64,000 nt of DNA from Nilaparvata lugens (lineage: Eukaryota; Arthropoda; Insecta; Hemiptera; Delphacidae). Positions within the stretch are counted from its first letter, which is position 1, and each line of letters opens with the position of its first letter. This document shows positions 34,101-44,362 of this stretch, piece after piece. Location of the stretch: assembly GCF_014356525.2 (NCBI RefSeq), contig NC_052507.1:58130053-58194052 (forward strand), written 5' to 3'. A model generated the notes under the pieces. That model saw only the letters and a program-made list of their open reading frames with translations, had not been told where the DNA came from and did not search any database. Position numbers and translations under genes: made by a program.

Positions 34101-37100
34101 AAATCCTATTATATTAAGCGAGCAATTTCTGTATATATTTATATATTTGGTTATGAAACATCTATTCTTACAGTAAGACAAATTTTTATAAAAGTTCTTC
34201 TCATTCACATGTACAAACATCAAAACTCAATCTTTTCAGTAGTCTCACACTCTTATAACACCCGTTACAATGAAATAGACTAAATAATAATATGTGTGAT
34301 TGACAAGGCACTGGTGACTCAGCTGCACGCCAAAACGACTCTGTACTGAACTCTGTCTCTGTGAAGTGTGCGTAACATGCCTTAAGTAAAACGTTTGAGT
34401 TCAATGTATTGGTTTGACTTTAAAGTAAAAAATAAAATCAGTAATAATGTTCAAATAATCGTAATACTTTATTTCTTCACCGATATAACCTTCAACAGGT
34501 TATGGGCCCAGGATGGATCTTTCGTGTGCAAGTAAAAAAATTTTTTTAACCTAAATACTCTCGTGCAAGACAACAATGGAAGTTCGGAGATTCAACTCTA
34601 AAATAGTAATACCGGTGAAGTGATTGAACTCTAGTAAAAACATTAAAAGTAAAAGTAAAATACCCAAAAGTAAAATCAGGTAAGGCAATCGAGTTCAAAG
34701 TAAAAATGGCTGGTTCCAGTGATTCGGACTTGGGTATGGTTGGAAAGCTATCCAACGATGAAGACTTTCAAATGTGGAAATTTAAAATAAAAATTTTGTT
34801 CGACTCTCAAGGACTTAGTGATATTGTTAATGGAAAAGAATTAAAACCAAACGACCCTAGTAAAGAAAAAGAACTTTCTATTTTCAATTTGAAGAACGCT
34901 AAAGCCAAGAAAATAATAATAACTACAATTGACTCAAAACCTTTGAATCACATTTTGAACTGTGAAACTTCATGTGAAATGTTTAAAAAACTGTGTCAAA
35001 TCTACGAACGTGATGAAAAACAACAGAAATTTTCTCTAATGCAGGACTTTTTCAATTTTACACTAGAGGCTAATGAAGACATTGCTAGTTTCATCAGCCG
35101 TCTGGAAAATTTGACCCATAAATTGAAATCTGTTGGACACGAAATCGATGACGAGATGGTTATTGGCAAAATATTCAGCTCCCTGCCCAGGAAATACACC
35201 CACTTTCAAACTTCGTGGGAAGCAACCGCAATTTGTGACAGAAATCTCACAAACCTAACCTCCCGGTTGGTGAATGAAGAACGCAGACTATCTACTGATA
35301 AAGGTGATTCTGTGCAACCAGTGGTATTCAAAACATCGGAAATCCAGTGCTACAGATGCAAAAATTATGGACATATTTCCCGTGAATGCAGAAATAAAAT
35401 GAAACAGAAAAGTGGTCTATTCTGTAGTATTTGCAAGAAGAATAATCATGAAGACAAAGACTGTTACTTTCGTAAAAAACAGAATGATAAGAAGAAGAAC
35501 CAAGTATCCTTTTTAACTACTAATTCTAATGTAAAATACTATGACACTTTCGTAATTGACTCAGGGTCTACTTCACATATGGTAAAATCTAAATCACTAT
35601 TTGATAGTTCCATTCCAATTAGTTGTAAAGTAGGAGTAGCCAAGGAAAATGAATCAATGTTTGCTCTTGAGGTAGGAAACATCAAATCAGACAAATGCAA
35701 CTTAAATAATGTTTTATATGTTCCAGAACTTTCTAAAAATTTGTTATCTGTAAGTGCTATCACTGAGAACGATGGTAAGGTCTTATTTAGTGGAAATAGG
35801 GTTGAGGTGTTGAAAGACAATGAAGTCATTATGGAAGGCATAAAAAATTCGAATGGTTTGTTTGAAGTTGACTTGAAAATGCATAATTCAAATTCAGTCC
35901 ATCATGTAATGACTAGCACTATTTCACCCAAGTCTAATGAGTCTAATGAAGTAGAATTATGGCATAGGAAGCTAGGCCACCTTGGTGTAGATAACATGAA
36001 AAAGCTCATAAATCTTAGTGAGGGAATGAATATTAAAACTAAAATTGATGACTTTTCAAAAAACCCATGTGAAATATGCTTGTCTGCTCGCCAAACAAGG
36101 CAACCTTTTAAAACAGTCAGGGAAAGGGCAACAAGACCCCTTGAAATAGTACATACTGATGTTTGTGGGCCTATTACCCCGGTAAGTTGGGACAATAAAA
36201 GATACATGGTTACTTTTCTAGATGATTTCACACATTTTGTCATGGTATTTCTTATTCAAAATAAAAGTGAGGTATTTGATATAATGAAACAATTTGTAGC
36301 TGAAGTAGAGGCAAAATGGCATTCTAAAATTTCAAAATTTCGGTGTGATAATGGTGGGGAATATTCTAGTAATAAAATCAAGGATTGGTGTCAAAATAGA
36401 GGGATTTTCATGGATTTCACCATTCCATACACTCCAGAATTAAATGGAAAGGCAGAAAGAATCAATAGGACATTGCTAGAAAAGGTTAGGGCACTTTTGT
36501 TTGATTCAGGATTGAAAAAGGAAATGTGGGGTGAGGCTGTAAGGACAGCAGCTTATATTGTTAATAGAAGCCCAACATGTACTCTTGATTGTACTCCAGC
36601 TGAAAAGTGGTACGGTAAAAAACCAGATCTATCAAGACTACAGATTTTTGGAAGTATAGCATACAGTCATGTTGCAGGTAATCTTAAGAAACTTGACAGT
36701 AGAACCAAGAAGCTAACGTTTGTAGGATATTTGCAAAATGGTTATCGGTTGTGGGATGCTGATAAGAGGAAAATAATTGTTTCTAGGGATGTAATTTTTT
36801 CAAATGTTGAGCAATCTAACCAAGGTGAAAAGTATTCTGACCCCAAAGTATTCAAGATAAATCAAGGCTTTGACATTGAGGGAATCGCAAAAGGTAATGA
36901 TCCAAACAATGTATTTGAAGAAATTGAAAATGATGGAGTACAAGAAACTGAAATAAATGAAGTTGAAGAAATTGAAAATAATGAAGTAGAAGAAACTGAT
37001 ACAAGTGAAGCTGAGGGTATTGAGATTGAAACAAATGATATTGAAGATGGAATCAATGAAGTAGAAGTAAATGAAGAAAGTGGAGAAGAAATGATGGATG

Positions 37101-40100
37101 AAAGTAATGAAATAAGAGGGAGAGAGAAAAGAGTGATTAAAAAACCAGTGTGGTTGAAAGACTATGAAACCAGTTATCTTAGTCTACAAGTAGATGAGCC
37201 TCTTACATTTTCTGAAGCTATGAAATCAAACAATTCTGTAAAGTGGTTGGAGGCAGTAAAAACTGAACTAAATGCTTTGAAAGAGAATAATACTTGGACA
37301 GAGGTAGATACTGTACCAGAAAACAAAGAAATTATTGATAGCAAATGGGTATTTAAAATTAAAAATGATGAGAAGGGTAACATTCAGTACAAGGCTAGAT
37401 TAGTTGCTAGGGGGTTTCAACAAAAGGATAGCATAGATTTAAATGACATTTATGCCCCTGTGGCCAAATTGCCAACTTTTCGGATTTTCATGAGTGTTGC
37501 AAATAAATTAGGGTTTCCTGTATATCAGATGGATGTAAAAAATGCTTTCCTTAATGGTGATATCAAAGAAGACGTTTATATGTCATTACCAGAGGGAGTA
37601 GAAGGATTTAGGAATAAGGTTTGTAAACTTAAGAAGTCAATTTATGGTCTGAAGAAATCTCCAAAAGATTGGAATTCTAAATTTGATTCTGTAATGAAAA
37701 TGAACAATTTTACTAGGTCTAAAAATGATTATTGCTTGTATTCTAAAATTGTGGAGGGTAAAAAGGTATTTCTATTATTGTATGTAGATGACATACTTAT
37801 TTTTGGTTCAGATGAGAATGATGTTTCAAGATTGAAATCAGTCTTACAAGAAAATTTCAAGATGAAAGACTTGGGCTTAGTTTCTAATTTCTTGGGAATT
37901 AATGTCAAACAATATATTGAGAAGGGGGTAACTGTTATTAGTCAGAAGGAGTATCTCAAACATGTATTGGAAAAGTTCAACATGCAGGATTGTAAGCCAA
38001 TGGACACTCCCATGGATAAAAATTTCAACTTTGAATTATTGACTAGAGATAAGTCAGAGTCTGTAGAAATAGAAAAGAAATGTCGTAGACTAATTGGTTG
38101 TCTTATGTATGTTGTTGTAGGATCTAGACCTGATTTGTGTTGTACTGTATCTTTCTTGAGTCGATTCCAAAGTTGTGCCAGTGAAATGTTGTATAAAAAT
38201 TTAAAACGTGTATTGAGATATGTAAAATGTACTTTAGATTTAGAGCTATTATATAAGAGAGAATTGAATGATGATATGATTGTAGGCTATGTAGATGCAA
38301 ACTGGGGTGGTGATTTAGAGAGAAGATCAACCTCAGGTTATTGCTTCAAGGTTTTTCATAATATTTTTCTGAGTTTAGTGTCTTGCATCAGACTTAAGGT
38401 AAATTTTGCTCCTCATTCAATTCATAATTATTTATTAGAATTTCAATTAAGGTATCATTCCTATAATAGCTCTACAGTTTTTTTTTCTAATTGAAATCCA
38501 ACATCGTCGGGGTTTGTGCTTTGTTTCTCATTTCGAGTTTTCCCTGTCCTCCTCTCAATATCTTAGGATACGTCAACATCCTTTTCCAATATAAATTATT
38601 AATGAATTTATATGTAATTTAATAATAAAATTTTATTCTCGTCAGGCTGACTGATGGGGGCTCATCCTTGCTCACAGACCTTAGGTCCATGCAGGGATTA
38701 ATTCCTTTAAGTACGGCCTGTCAGCTTGCACTATTAGAGGAATAATAAACATTAATGGTAGAATAGAAAGTTTTTATGTTATTATGCTTTATTATTATTA
38801 TGCTTTGTAAGTAACATTATTGTATTGTAAACATTTTTCTGATAGTGTGGGTGACAGAATTTATTTATATTTGTTGTATTGTTTTTTGGATGAAGAATAA
38901 AAGAATTTGATTTGATTTGATTTGATTTATTTATTGGTTATCTATATGGTTATTTTCTATGTCCGGCTCTAACGATTTTCACGAAATTTGTAACATAGTA
39001 GGTTGATAAAAAAATCGATTGCACTAGGTCTCATCCCTGGGAAAACTCGATGAAGGACATTAAAAAGATAATTATTCATCCTTGAAAAAACAGCTGAGAC
39101 TTTCGTCGTCTGTGGATAATAAAAGTGATTGAGCAAGTGCGTCTGTGGAAAATCAAAATATCTCATCCCCGAAAATTCATAAACTGACATACAGCCAGCT
39201 GTAAAATAAAAACACGATTAAAAAGATAAAGAAACCTTAAGAGTTTGATAGGTGAAATTATTCATAATTGATCAAAAATAATAATCATATTTTAAATTAA
39301 AAGCATATTTTCGCGATGTTTCCTAATTCATCAACAAAGTTATTTTTTCTTTTAATACTTGAAACTTGAATAAACCTTTTTTTAGTAAATGCACTCAGCT
39401 GCTGGGTGGCTCTTAATCAATTAGAAATTTCAATCAGCTTGATCAAATATCTGATTTGTTGACATGACATGGTATATCATTCAAAATTAAAGTATATATT
39501 AGAATTTTCAAAGTTGATCAATATTTTACAGTTTTAAGTGATTAGTGAGTGTTATTTTGCTATTGAATTTGTTTTTTAGACAATCTAAACTAAAACTTTT
39601 ATGTTCTCAAATGTTTGGACTGGGAATTGGACTTTAATTCAAGTGCATGAAACATAATCTACTTTTTGTACTATTTATAGTGTATAGATCAAAATTCGAA
39701 AAATAAACCGTTTTGCGCTTTTAGTCCTTCCCCAATCATTCTAAAGAATTTTTGTGTTCTGTTTATCAATAAATAAATAACGAGCGAAGCTCGGTGCCCC
39801 GATATTATATTTTTAAATGAACTGAAGAATGTAAAATTGTAAACTCACACATCTGATTAGGAAACTCCTTTCCATGAGTTTTCGTTCAATTTTCTGCAAA
39901 CTCTCCATAGTTGAAGCAGGAAAATCCTCAATTATTCCCTCTGGGGGGTAGTGCAGGCTTGGCATATTCACATCTGCACGGCTTTCCTGCGCAGTTCTTA
40001 GAACTTCAACAGATTTCACAAGCTCGTTTTGCGTTTCCCTCAAGTAGAACAAGTTGGTATTCATTTTTTTTATTTCTCCTGCAAAAAGTAACAGAAGTTA

Positions 40101-42198
40101 TTGAATCAATTCGTTCCCTACACAAACACAATATGAACTTTAAAAAAAGTTTGTAATGACATGCAATTTATTAAACAATAATTTTGTGACTTAATATGAA
40201 TACTTATCAATTGTTTCCTTGGAAATTGCAAAATATCTTGAAAATTTGCGATTCAAATTGAGTTTTACATGTGGAATTGCTGGTTATACAGAGCGAACAG
40301 CAGCATGAGCTGTTGAAGCTGTAAGAAGTTGCGCAACAGCGTGATCATATTTATGTAATCACACAAATCTTGTTCAGTATCATTTTTCTGATTAACAATT
40401 AATGTACCATTGAGAACATCATTTTGAATGTATAGCCTATACTTGACTTTAATTTGATATGTTTGCTCTGTAACTATAGACTATTATTTCTTTCATTGGC
40501 AACTGAACCAATACATTTTAATGTAGGTATGATACTAAAATTCAATCAATTGTTTTTTTAAATTCGTGAACATTTGACATTTTAATTTGAAAAATGCTTA
40601 GAAACATCGATACTTAATATAAATTATCAAGCAGTCTGTACGGAGAAAAGTTCATAAACTAATTAACATTGAGAGCTCAACTCAATTGACATAAGAAATT
40701 TTGTCAGCCATCTATTATCCAAGGTCCATGTTTTAATGGGAAGGTGGACATGTGGTATATGATTTATATCGAGAATTCAAAGACAATTTGATTGCTGAGA
40801 ATTGCACAATGCTATATCTCAAACCCCTACAAAGATAACATGATATAGACTATACATACATTTTTTTCAAGAGACACAGATAATTATGAATAGTTTTATT
40901 ACTCAAAAAGGGTTTGACTGATTGATTTGCAGTCGTCACCATTCATTCTGTCATGCAATTTTGTACTGGAATCATGTATTCCCTTCCCCACCTTTCCCCA
41001 TTAGAAAAATATATGTGAATTTTTGGATATTCAAGATGGGGGACTTATTATTTTTAAAATTTTTGTTGTAATAACCTTGGGTATGTGATACATGATAACA
41101 TAATTTCAATGTCATAATGAATATTCACTTCGAGGTATCAACTGATTGATAAGTTTTTTCCAAATCACCTTTGTACTGTATAAGAAATATTAAGTTCCGT
41201 TTCACACACCACAATTATTTGAGGTCTGGCTTTCGCTGTCTTTAAAAATTATATTAGATTGAACAGAACTTTTCAAACAACATCATATGTTTGCCAAACT
41301 TCATTCAATCAAGTAAAATTCATAGGACCGGTAGAAAACCGGACGTCCAAAACTCGTGGTGTGTGGAACGGGATTCAATTAAACATAATTAATTTGAAAT
41401 TAAAAAGTACATGTTGAATTATTAAAATTAAGTTGGCGTCTACTTACTTGATAAAGTGCACATTGTATGTGCCAGCTGTTCGAATCCCACCTCACTTCCA
41501 TCAAAGGGACAGGAATGTTTTTTGTTCTTGCCCACTCGGCAACACCCTTTAGATTCCTCAAACACCTTTTCGCACCGCTTCTTTTTGAGGAGTGGTTCCA
41601 GAACTGGTGGACTATGGGAACTGGAGGAACTTTTTTGAGAAATAGGAGAACTCGAACTTGGGGATGAGCGGACTCTTCGAAGTGGAGATTCTTGCATAAA
41701 TGAAACTGATACCTCCTCCTCCTCCTCCTCCTCCTCATCCTCATCCTCAGCTTCCTCGACATTATTCACCATATTTTCAAATCTACGATTCTTCACCGCC
41801 TTCCTCTTTCCTCGCCCTCTTTCCTCATTTTCTGAGGACGTTAGTGAGGATTTCCCTGATAAAAAACGTAAGACATCCGTCATACCCCGTTGATAGTATT
41901 CGCTGTTAGTATCATCAGAAACATAATCGGGCACTTCACTTTCACATGAACTAGAAGTGGGGGAAGAATGAGGTAGGAGAGGATGAACTTCACTCAAAAG
42001 GTTTGAATGAAGCTCTTCAGGGTCTATTTGTGGGATTACAATAGAGGAGGGAGATTTTACCAATCCCTGAGGAGATGAGTTATCATCAGAGCTGCTATCA
42101 GACAGCCAAGATGTTGGCTGTTTTTGAGAATTACATCTCCTCCATTTTGTTGTTCTGGACAACCTATGGTAGCCCAAACCAAATGACTCCTTCGACAT
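31052..42198 (-). CDS. DUF4806-like protein, four exons, 422 codons
   Basis: Exons are 42198-41448, 40078-39849, 32424-32238 and 31152-31052, joined with phases 1, 0, 1 and canonical GT/AG sites, for a total of 1269 nt. The N-terminal 250 residues are low-complexity Ser/Glu/Lys-rich with an acidic run (EDEDEEEEEEEEE) and basic patches, suggesting a nuclear protein. The C-terminal part follows the DUF4806 pattern as I know it: FPASTMESLQKIERKLMER, then VTYVASCADKTSEG, NFSWKGVQRKD, FKNLLIAKVMI and a final LKAATWLAQAQSKLDKM. The function of this family is unknown, and members are often seen near or inside transposon-rich loci in insects. The copia element lies wholly in intron 2. The assembly rests on phase agreement, not on transcript data. 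Confidence 0.68.
31160..32230. other. Intron 3 of the DUF4806-like gene
   Basis: AT-rich, no repeat ends recognised. Confidence 0.5.
32238..32424 (-). CDS. DUF4806-like gene, exon 3 (core)
   Basis: It follows TTTGTTCAAAG and starts VTYVASCADKTSEG. The Trp of NFSWKGVQ and the FKNLLIAKV helix are the family-like positions. It ends with one base before donor GTAAGA at 32237. Confidence 0.68.
32555..32756. mobile_element. 202 bp near-perfect hairpin (MITE-like)
   Basis: CATAATGAAATAAAAA at the left end returns inverted at the right end, and most of the length pairs, for example ACAGTTTTATTCTGTACAGG with CCTGTACAGAATAAAACTGT. About 80 bp per arm with a loop of about 40 bp. It sits in intron 2 of the DUF4806-like gene. 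Confidence 0.8.
33090..33558. mobile_element. MITE with TTTACTCACAA termini, about 450 bp
   Basis: The left arm (TTCTTTACTCACAAAATATTTC..CTATGATGCC.GCATTATCAAGTGATTG) is inverted at the right (CAATCACTTGATAATGGCAT..TTGTGAGTTAAC). Same family as 6339-6480; the interior is non-coding. Confidence 0.72.
34498..34511 (+). promoter_or_regulatory. Copia primer-binding site
   Basis: GGTTATGGGCCCAG directly follows ...TTCAACA, the form of an LTR end. This is the copia-type site complementary to an internal part of initiator tRNA-Met. The 5'LTR therefore ends at 34497. Its start, somewhere in about 34,050-34,300, cannot be fixed because no 3'LTR is present for comparison. Confidence 0.7.
34706..38494 (+). 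CDS. Ty1/copia polyprotein, 3'-truncated in RNase H
   Basis: A single open frame of 1262 codons. Gag (residues 1-210) is followed by two CCHC knuckles (CYRCKNYGHISREC near 214, CSICKKNNHEDKDC). Protease VIDSGSTSHM is near 283. Integrase has the zinc part LWHRKLGHLG, then HTDVCGPI, RCDNGGEY and NGKAERINRTL (484-590). A long acidic Glu/Asn linker lies near 735-810. RT has KARLVARGF, YQMDVKNAFLNG and the active site LLYVDDILIFG near 1025. RNase H begins GYVDANWGGDLERRSTSGYC near 1195 and is cut at about 38362; the last 45 codons are foreign. Internally open, so recent. It lies inside intron 2 of the DUF4806-like gene in opposite orientation. Confidence 0.92.
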   Translation: MAGSSDSDLGMVGKLSNDEDFQMWKFKIKILFDSQGLSDIVNGKELKPNDPSKEKELSIFNLKNAKAKKIIITTIDSKPLNHILNCETSCEMFKKLCQIYERDEKQQKFSLMQDFFNFTLEANEDIASFISRLENLTHKLKSVGHEIDDEMVIGKIFSSLPRKYTHFQTSWEATAICDRNLTNLTSRLVNEERRLSTDKGDSVQPVVFKTSEIQCYRCKNYGHISRECRNKMKQKSGLFCSICKKNNHEDKDCYFRKKQNDKKKNQVSFLTTNSNVKYYDTFVIDSGSTSHMVKSKSLFDSSIPISCKVGVAKENESMFALEVGNIKSDKCNLNNVLYVPELSKNLLSVSAITENDGKVLFSGNRVEVLKDNEVIMEGIKNSNGLFEVDLKMHNSNSVHHVMTSTISPKSNESNEVELWHRKLGHLGVDNMKKLINLSEGMNIKTKIDDFSKNPCEICLSARQTRQPFKTVRERATRPLEIVHTDVCGPITPVSWDNKRYMVTFLDDFTHFVMVFLIQNKSEVFDIMKQFVAEVEAKWHSKISKFRCDNGGEYSSNKIKDWCQNRGIFMDFTIPYTPELNGKAERINRTLLEKVRALLFDSGLKKEMWGEAVRTAAYIVNRSPTCTLDCTPAEKWYGKKPDLSRLQIFGSIAYSHVAGNLKKLDSRTKKLTFVGYLQNGYRLWDADKRKIIVSRDVIFSNVEQSNQGEKYSDPKVFKINQGFDIEGIAKGNDPNNVFEEIENDGVQETEINEVEEIENNEVEETDTSEAEGIEIETNDIEDGINEVEVNEESGEEMMDESNEIRGREKRVIKKPVWLKDYETSYLSLQVDEPLTFSEAMKSNNSVKWLEAVKTELNALKENNTWTEVDTVPENKEIIDSKWVFKIKNDEKGNIQYKARLVARGFQQKDSIDLNDIYAPVAKLPTFRIFMSVANKLGFPVYQMDVKNAFLNGDIKEDVYMSLPEGVEGFRNKVCKLKKSIYGLKKSPKDWNSKFDSVMKMNNFTRSKNDYCLYSKIVEGKKVFLLLYVDDILIFGSDENDVSRLKSVLQENFKMKDLGLVSNFLGINVKQYIEKGVTVISQKEYLKHVLEKFNMQDCKPMDTPMDKNFNFELLTRDKSESVEIEKKCRRLIGCLMYVVVGSRPDLCCTVSFLSRFQSCASEMLYKNLKRVLRYVKCTLDLELLYKRELNDDMIVGYVDANWGGDLERRSTSGYCFKVFHNIFLSLVSCIRLKVNFAPHSIHNYLLEFQLRYHSYNSSTVFFSN
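38363..38932 (+). mobile_element. LINE 3' end fused to the truncated copia element
   Basis: From the point where copia homology stops, the sequence is a non-coding 3'UTR with AATAAAAGAATTTGATTTGATTTGATT at the end, a (TTTGA)n LINE tail like that at 58975-58995. It replaces the remainder of RNase H and the 3'LTR. Confidence 0.6.
38936..39810 (+). repeat. Dispersed repeat, copy 2
   Basis: It shares GGCTCTAACGATTTTCACGA, CATAGTAGGTTGATA, GATTGCACTAGGTCTCATCC and the terminal CGAGCGAAGCTCGGTGCCCC hairpin with 5549-6217. The central part is longer here. Confidence 0.6.
39849..40078 (-). CDS. DUF4806-like gene, exon 2
   Basis: The acceptor TTTTTGCAG lies at 40079-40084. It encodes NTNLFYLRETQNELVKSVEV and the PASTMESLQKIERKL helix preceding the DUF4806 core. 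Donor GTGAGT at 39848, phase 0. Confidence 0.65.
40085..41440. other. Intron 1 of the DUF4806-like gene
   Basis: AT-rich sequence without recognised elements. Confidence 0.5.
41448..42198 (-). CDS. DUF4806-like gene, exon 1
   Basis: ATG at 42196-42198; an upstream in-frame TTG is not used. It encodes 250 residues, mostly disordered: SSSDDNSSP, an acidic E/D run, and a SSPSSSSPISQKSSSSSHSP stretch. It ends TMCTLS plus one base before donor GTAAGT at 41447. Confidence 0.65.
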
Positions 42199-42479
42199 TT
42201 TCAAGCTGACGTAACTGTAAATTAAGAATTGCTATCAAAAAATAAAATTACTTACAACACTACAGGACAATATTTATACACACAGTGTTAATTAGGCACA
42301 GGCGGCTATTTCGAAAAAGCTAAATGACAACAGGGGTCCAATTTCACAACGTAACAAGTCTTGTTACTAACTTTCCATGTGAGGAATCACGCCCTGACTT
42401 ATGGGCACCTTTTTTCTTCCCAAAAAATGAGTTAAAAATTAGTTTAAAAAGATGTTCTTAGCCAATAGCTCAATACTTG

Positions 42480-43030
42480 AAATAATAATCGAGTTCCAAT
42501 AAGAAATAGTTATTTGTGCAACTAGTGCGCAAAGTGACAGTTTGCTGCATCGAAAGAAACGTTTACGCCCGAGCCGTAGGCGAGGGGCTGAATGGTTTCT
42601 TGAGTGCAGCAAACGAACTTTGCGCACGTATTTCACATTAAATTTTTCCTACAGTTACCATTGAATATGAAAAGTGGGTAATTATGGGTAAAATTTCCTG
42701 TATAATGTAGTAGTGTTTGAATGGCGGGGGGCAGCTGTGTGGTGTGTGCTGTGGTGGCACTGTGCTGTCGTTGTCCTTGGTTATAATATCTACTTAATAA
42801 TATGCACCTCTGCTCACTATAGCAGCCACAGCAGTCACTGTTACCAACTTAATTTTGATTTTGCTGCACTGGTGCTCCATATAACCTACTAACTATTTTG
42901 CGTTGTCATGCTGCAAATCTGGAGTACGCAAAGTACTCACTTTGCGCACTAGTGCGGAAAAGTGATTCTTTGCAGCCTGCAATCAGTGCACAAATGGTCA
43001 CTTTTCAGGGTATCTGTAGGAAAACACTAT
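42480..43030 (-). repeat. Uninterrupted copy of the GCGCACTAGTGCGC-bearing repeat
   Basis: Read on the minus strand it is collinear with 25260-25470 plus 30400-30660. The internal palindromes ACTAGTGCGCAAAGT and GCAGCAAAC recur in both halves. Confidence 0.7.
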
Positions 43031-43068
43031 TTCAGCTGTGTTCTGTCTAGTTTTTTTAAAATTGGATT

Positions 43069-44030
43069 CCTTCTAGTCGTGACCCTATTTTTTTCTGATG
43101 TTAGTCGTGACCCTGGGTCCCAGGGACCCACTTCTTTCATATCTCAAAATTTTTCAAGGTATAATGTTATTCTATGATTCTATAATATGTCCAAGGGTTA
43201 TTGATGAACGCAACGAGCACTTATGTAAAGCAGAAATAGATCTTCATTATAATTATAAAAATAAATTTATATAACCTTGCATTTTTAGGGTATTGAAAAG
43301 TAACGTTTGGTTATTTTATATAAAGTGATCAAAAAATTATAGTGATGAATACTATGATGGATCTTACAAGCAACACTACTAGAAAGATAGGAAAAAATTT
43401 TAAGGTCATAGTTCACTCTTAGGGTAGTTTTTACTCCACCCTCAATTTCATGTTGCACAATCTTTGCAAAATTTATGAAATTATAGTGATGAATACTATT
43501 ATAAATCCTAAAACCTACATGAAACACTACTAGAGACTTGAAGTATATATAAGATCATATGAAGTTCACTTTTAGGGGAGGTTTAGTATCCCTGGGTTCA
43601 CATGAAGTTCATCGGTTTCATTATCATTCTACTCAGGGTCAGTACGGTACTCTTATCTTGAACTATGAATTTATTTTTATCATCATAATGTCATTGGAAT
43701 AGAGATCTAGGAGTCAATTTGTACATTCTTCGAAGTGTCTGTTCAAAATGTAAATATTGACTGCTTGAATCGAATCACGATTGCATAAAAATGTGCATTT
43801 GGAAAAAATGAAAAAAGTTAAGTTAGTCGTGACCCTTGGGTCCCAGGGACCCAAAAGCGTCATTCCACGAAAACAACAAGTCACAGAGCATTAACACTCT
43901 ACATCAAGTTTAAGTGTCCACTGACATGAATTTACATGGGTCACAATAGACAGTAAAGCAAACGGAAGCAAAATTAAAACTAAAATAAAAATTGCCTGGG
44001 TCCCTGGGACCCAGGGTCACGACTAGAAGG
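43069..44030. mobile_element. Unclassified element with CCTTCTAGTCGTGACCCT ends and GGGTCCCAGGGACCC palindromes
   Basis: The ends CCTTCTAGTCGTGACCCT and AGGGTCACGACTAGAAGG are exact inverses. Just inside, TAGTCGTGACCCTGGGTCCCAGGGACCC occurs at 43102-43130, again at 43823-43851, and inverted at 43994-44025. The interior is AT-rich and non-coding. A piggyBac-like non-autonomous element is possible, but no TTAA duplication is shown. Confidence 0.6.
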
Positions 44031-44362
44031 TGAATGCCTGAGGGTGGAAAATTTTGATATGTTCACCTCCTTACTACCCTCAACAAAACTGCGGGGTCAA
44101 AAGTTGTCTTCCAAACTTTTCCCTCTATAACCCTTCCTTGACTGGACTATATATTTTATATAGCCCTACCCAAAAAAAATATGTTCTAAAATTAGTTTTA
44201 AAAAAATGTTTTCAATCAATAAATCAATACTTGAAATAATAATTGAAATCCAATAAGAAAACACCATTTCAGCTGTGTTACATATAAAGCGTTAGTCACA
44301 TTATTGCAAAAGTGAGTTATAGCTGATAGACTAGTGAATCCATCCGTTACCGTACGTTACAT

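Noticed and set aside
36852..37056. Two antisense ORFs rich in Ser, Leu and Phe
   Set aside because: They mirror the Glu/Asn-rich linker of the copia polyprotein.
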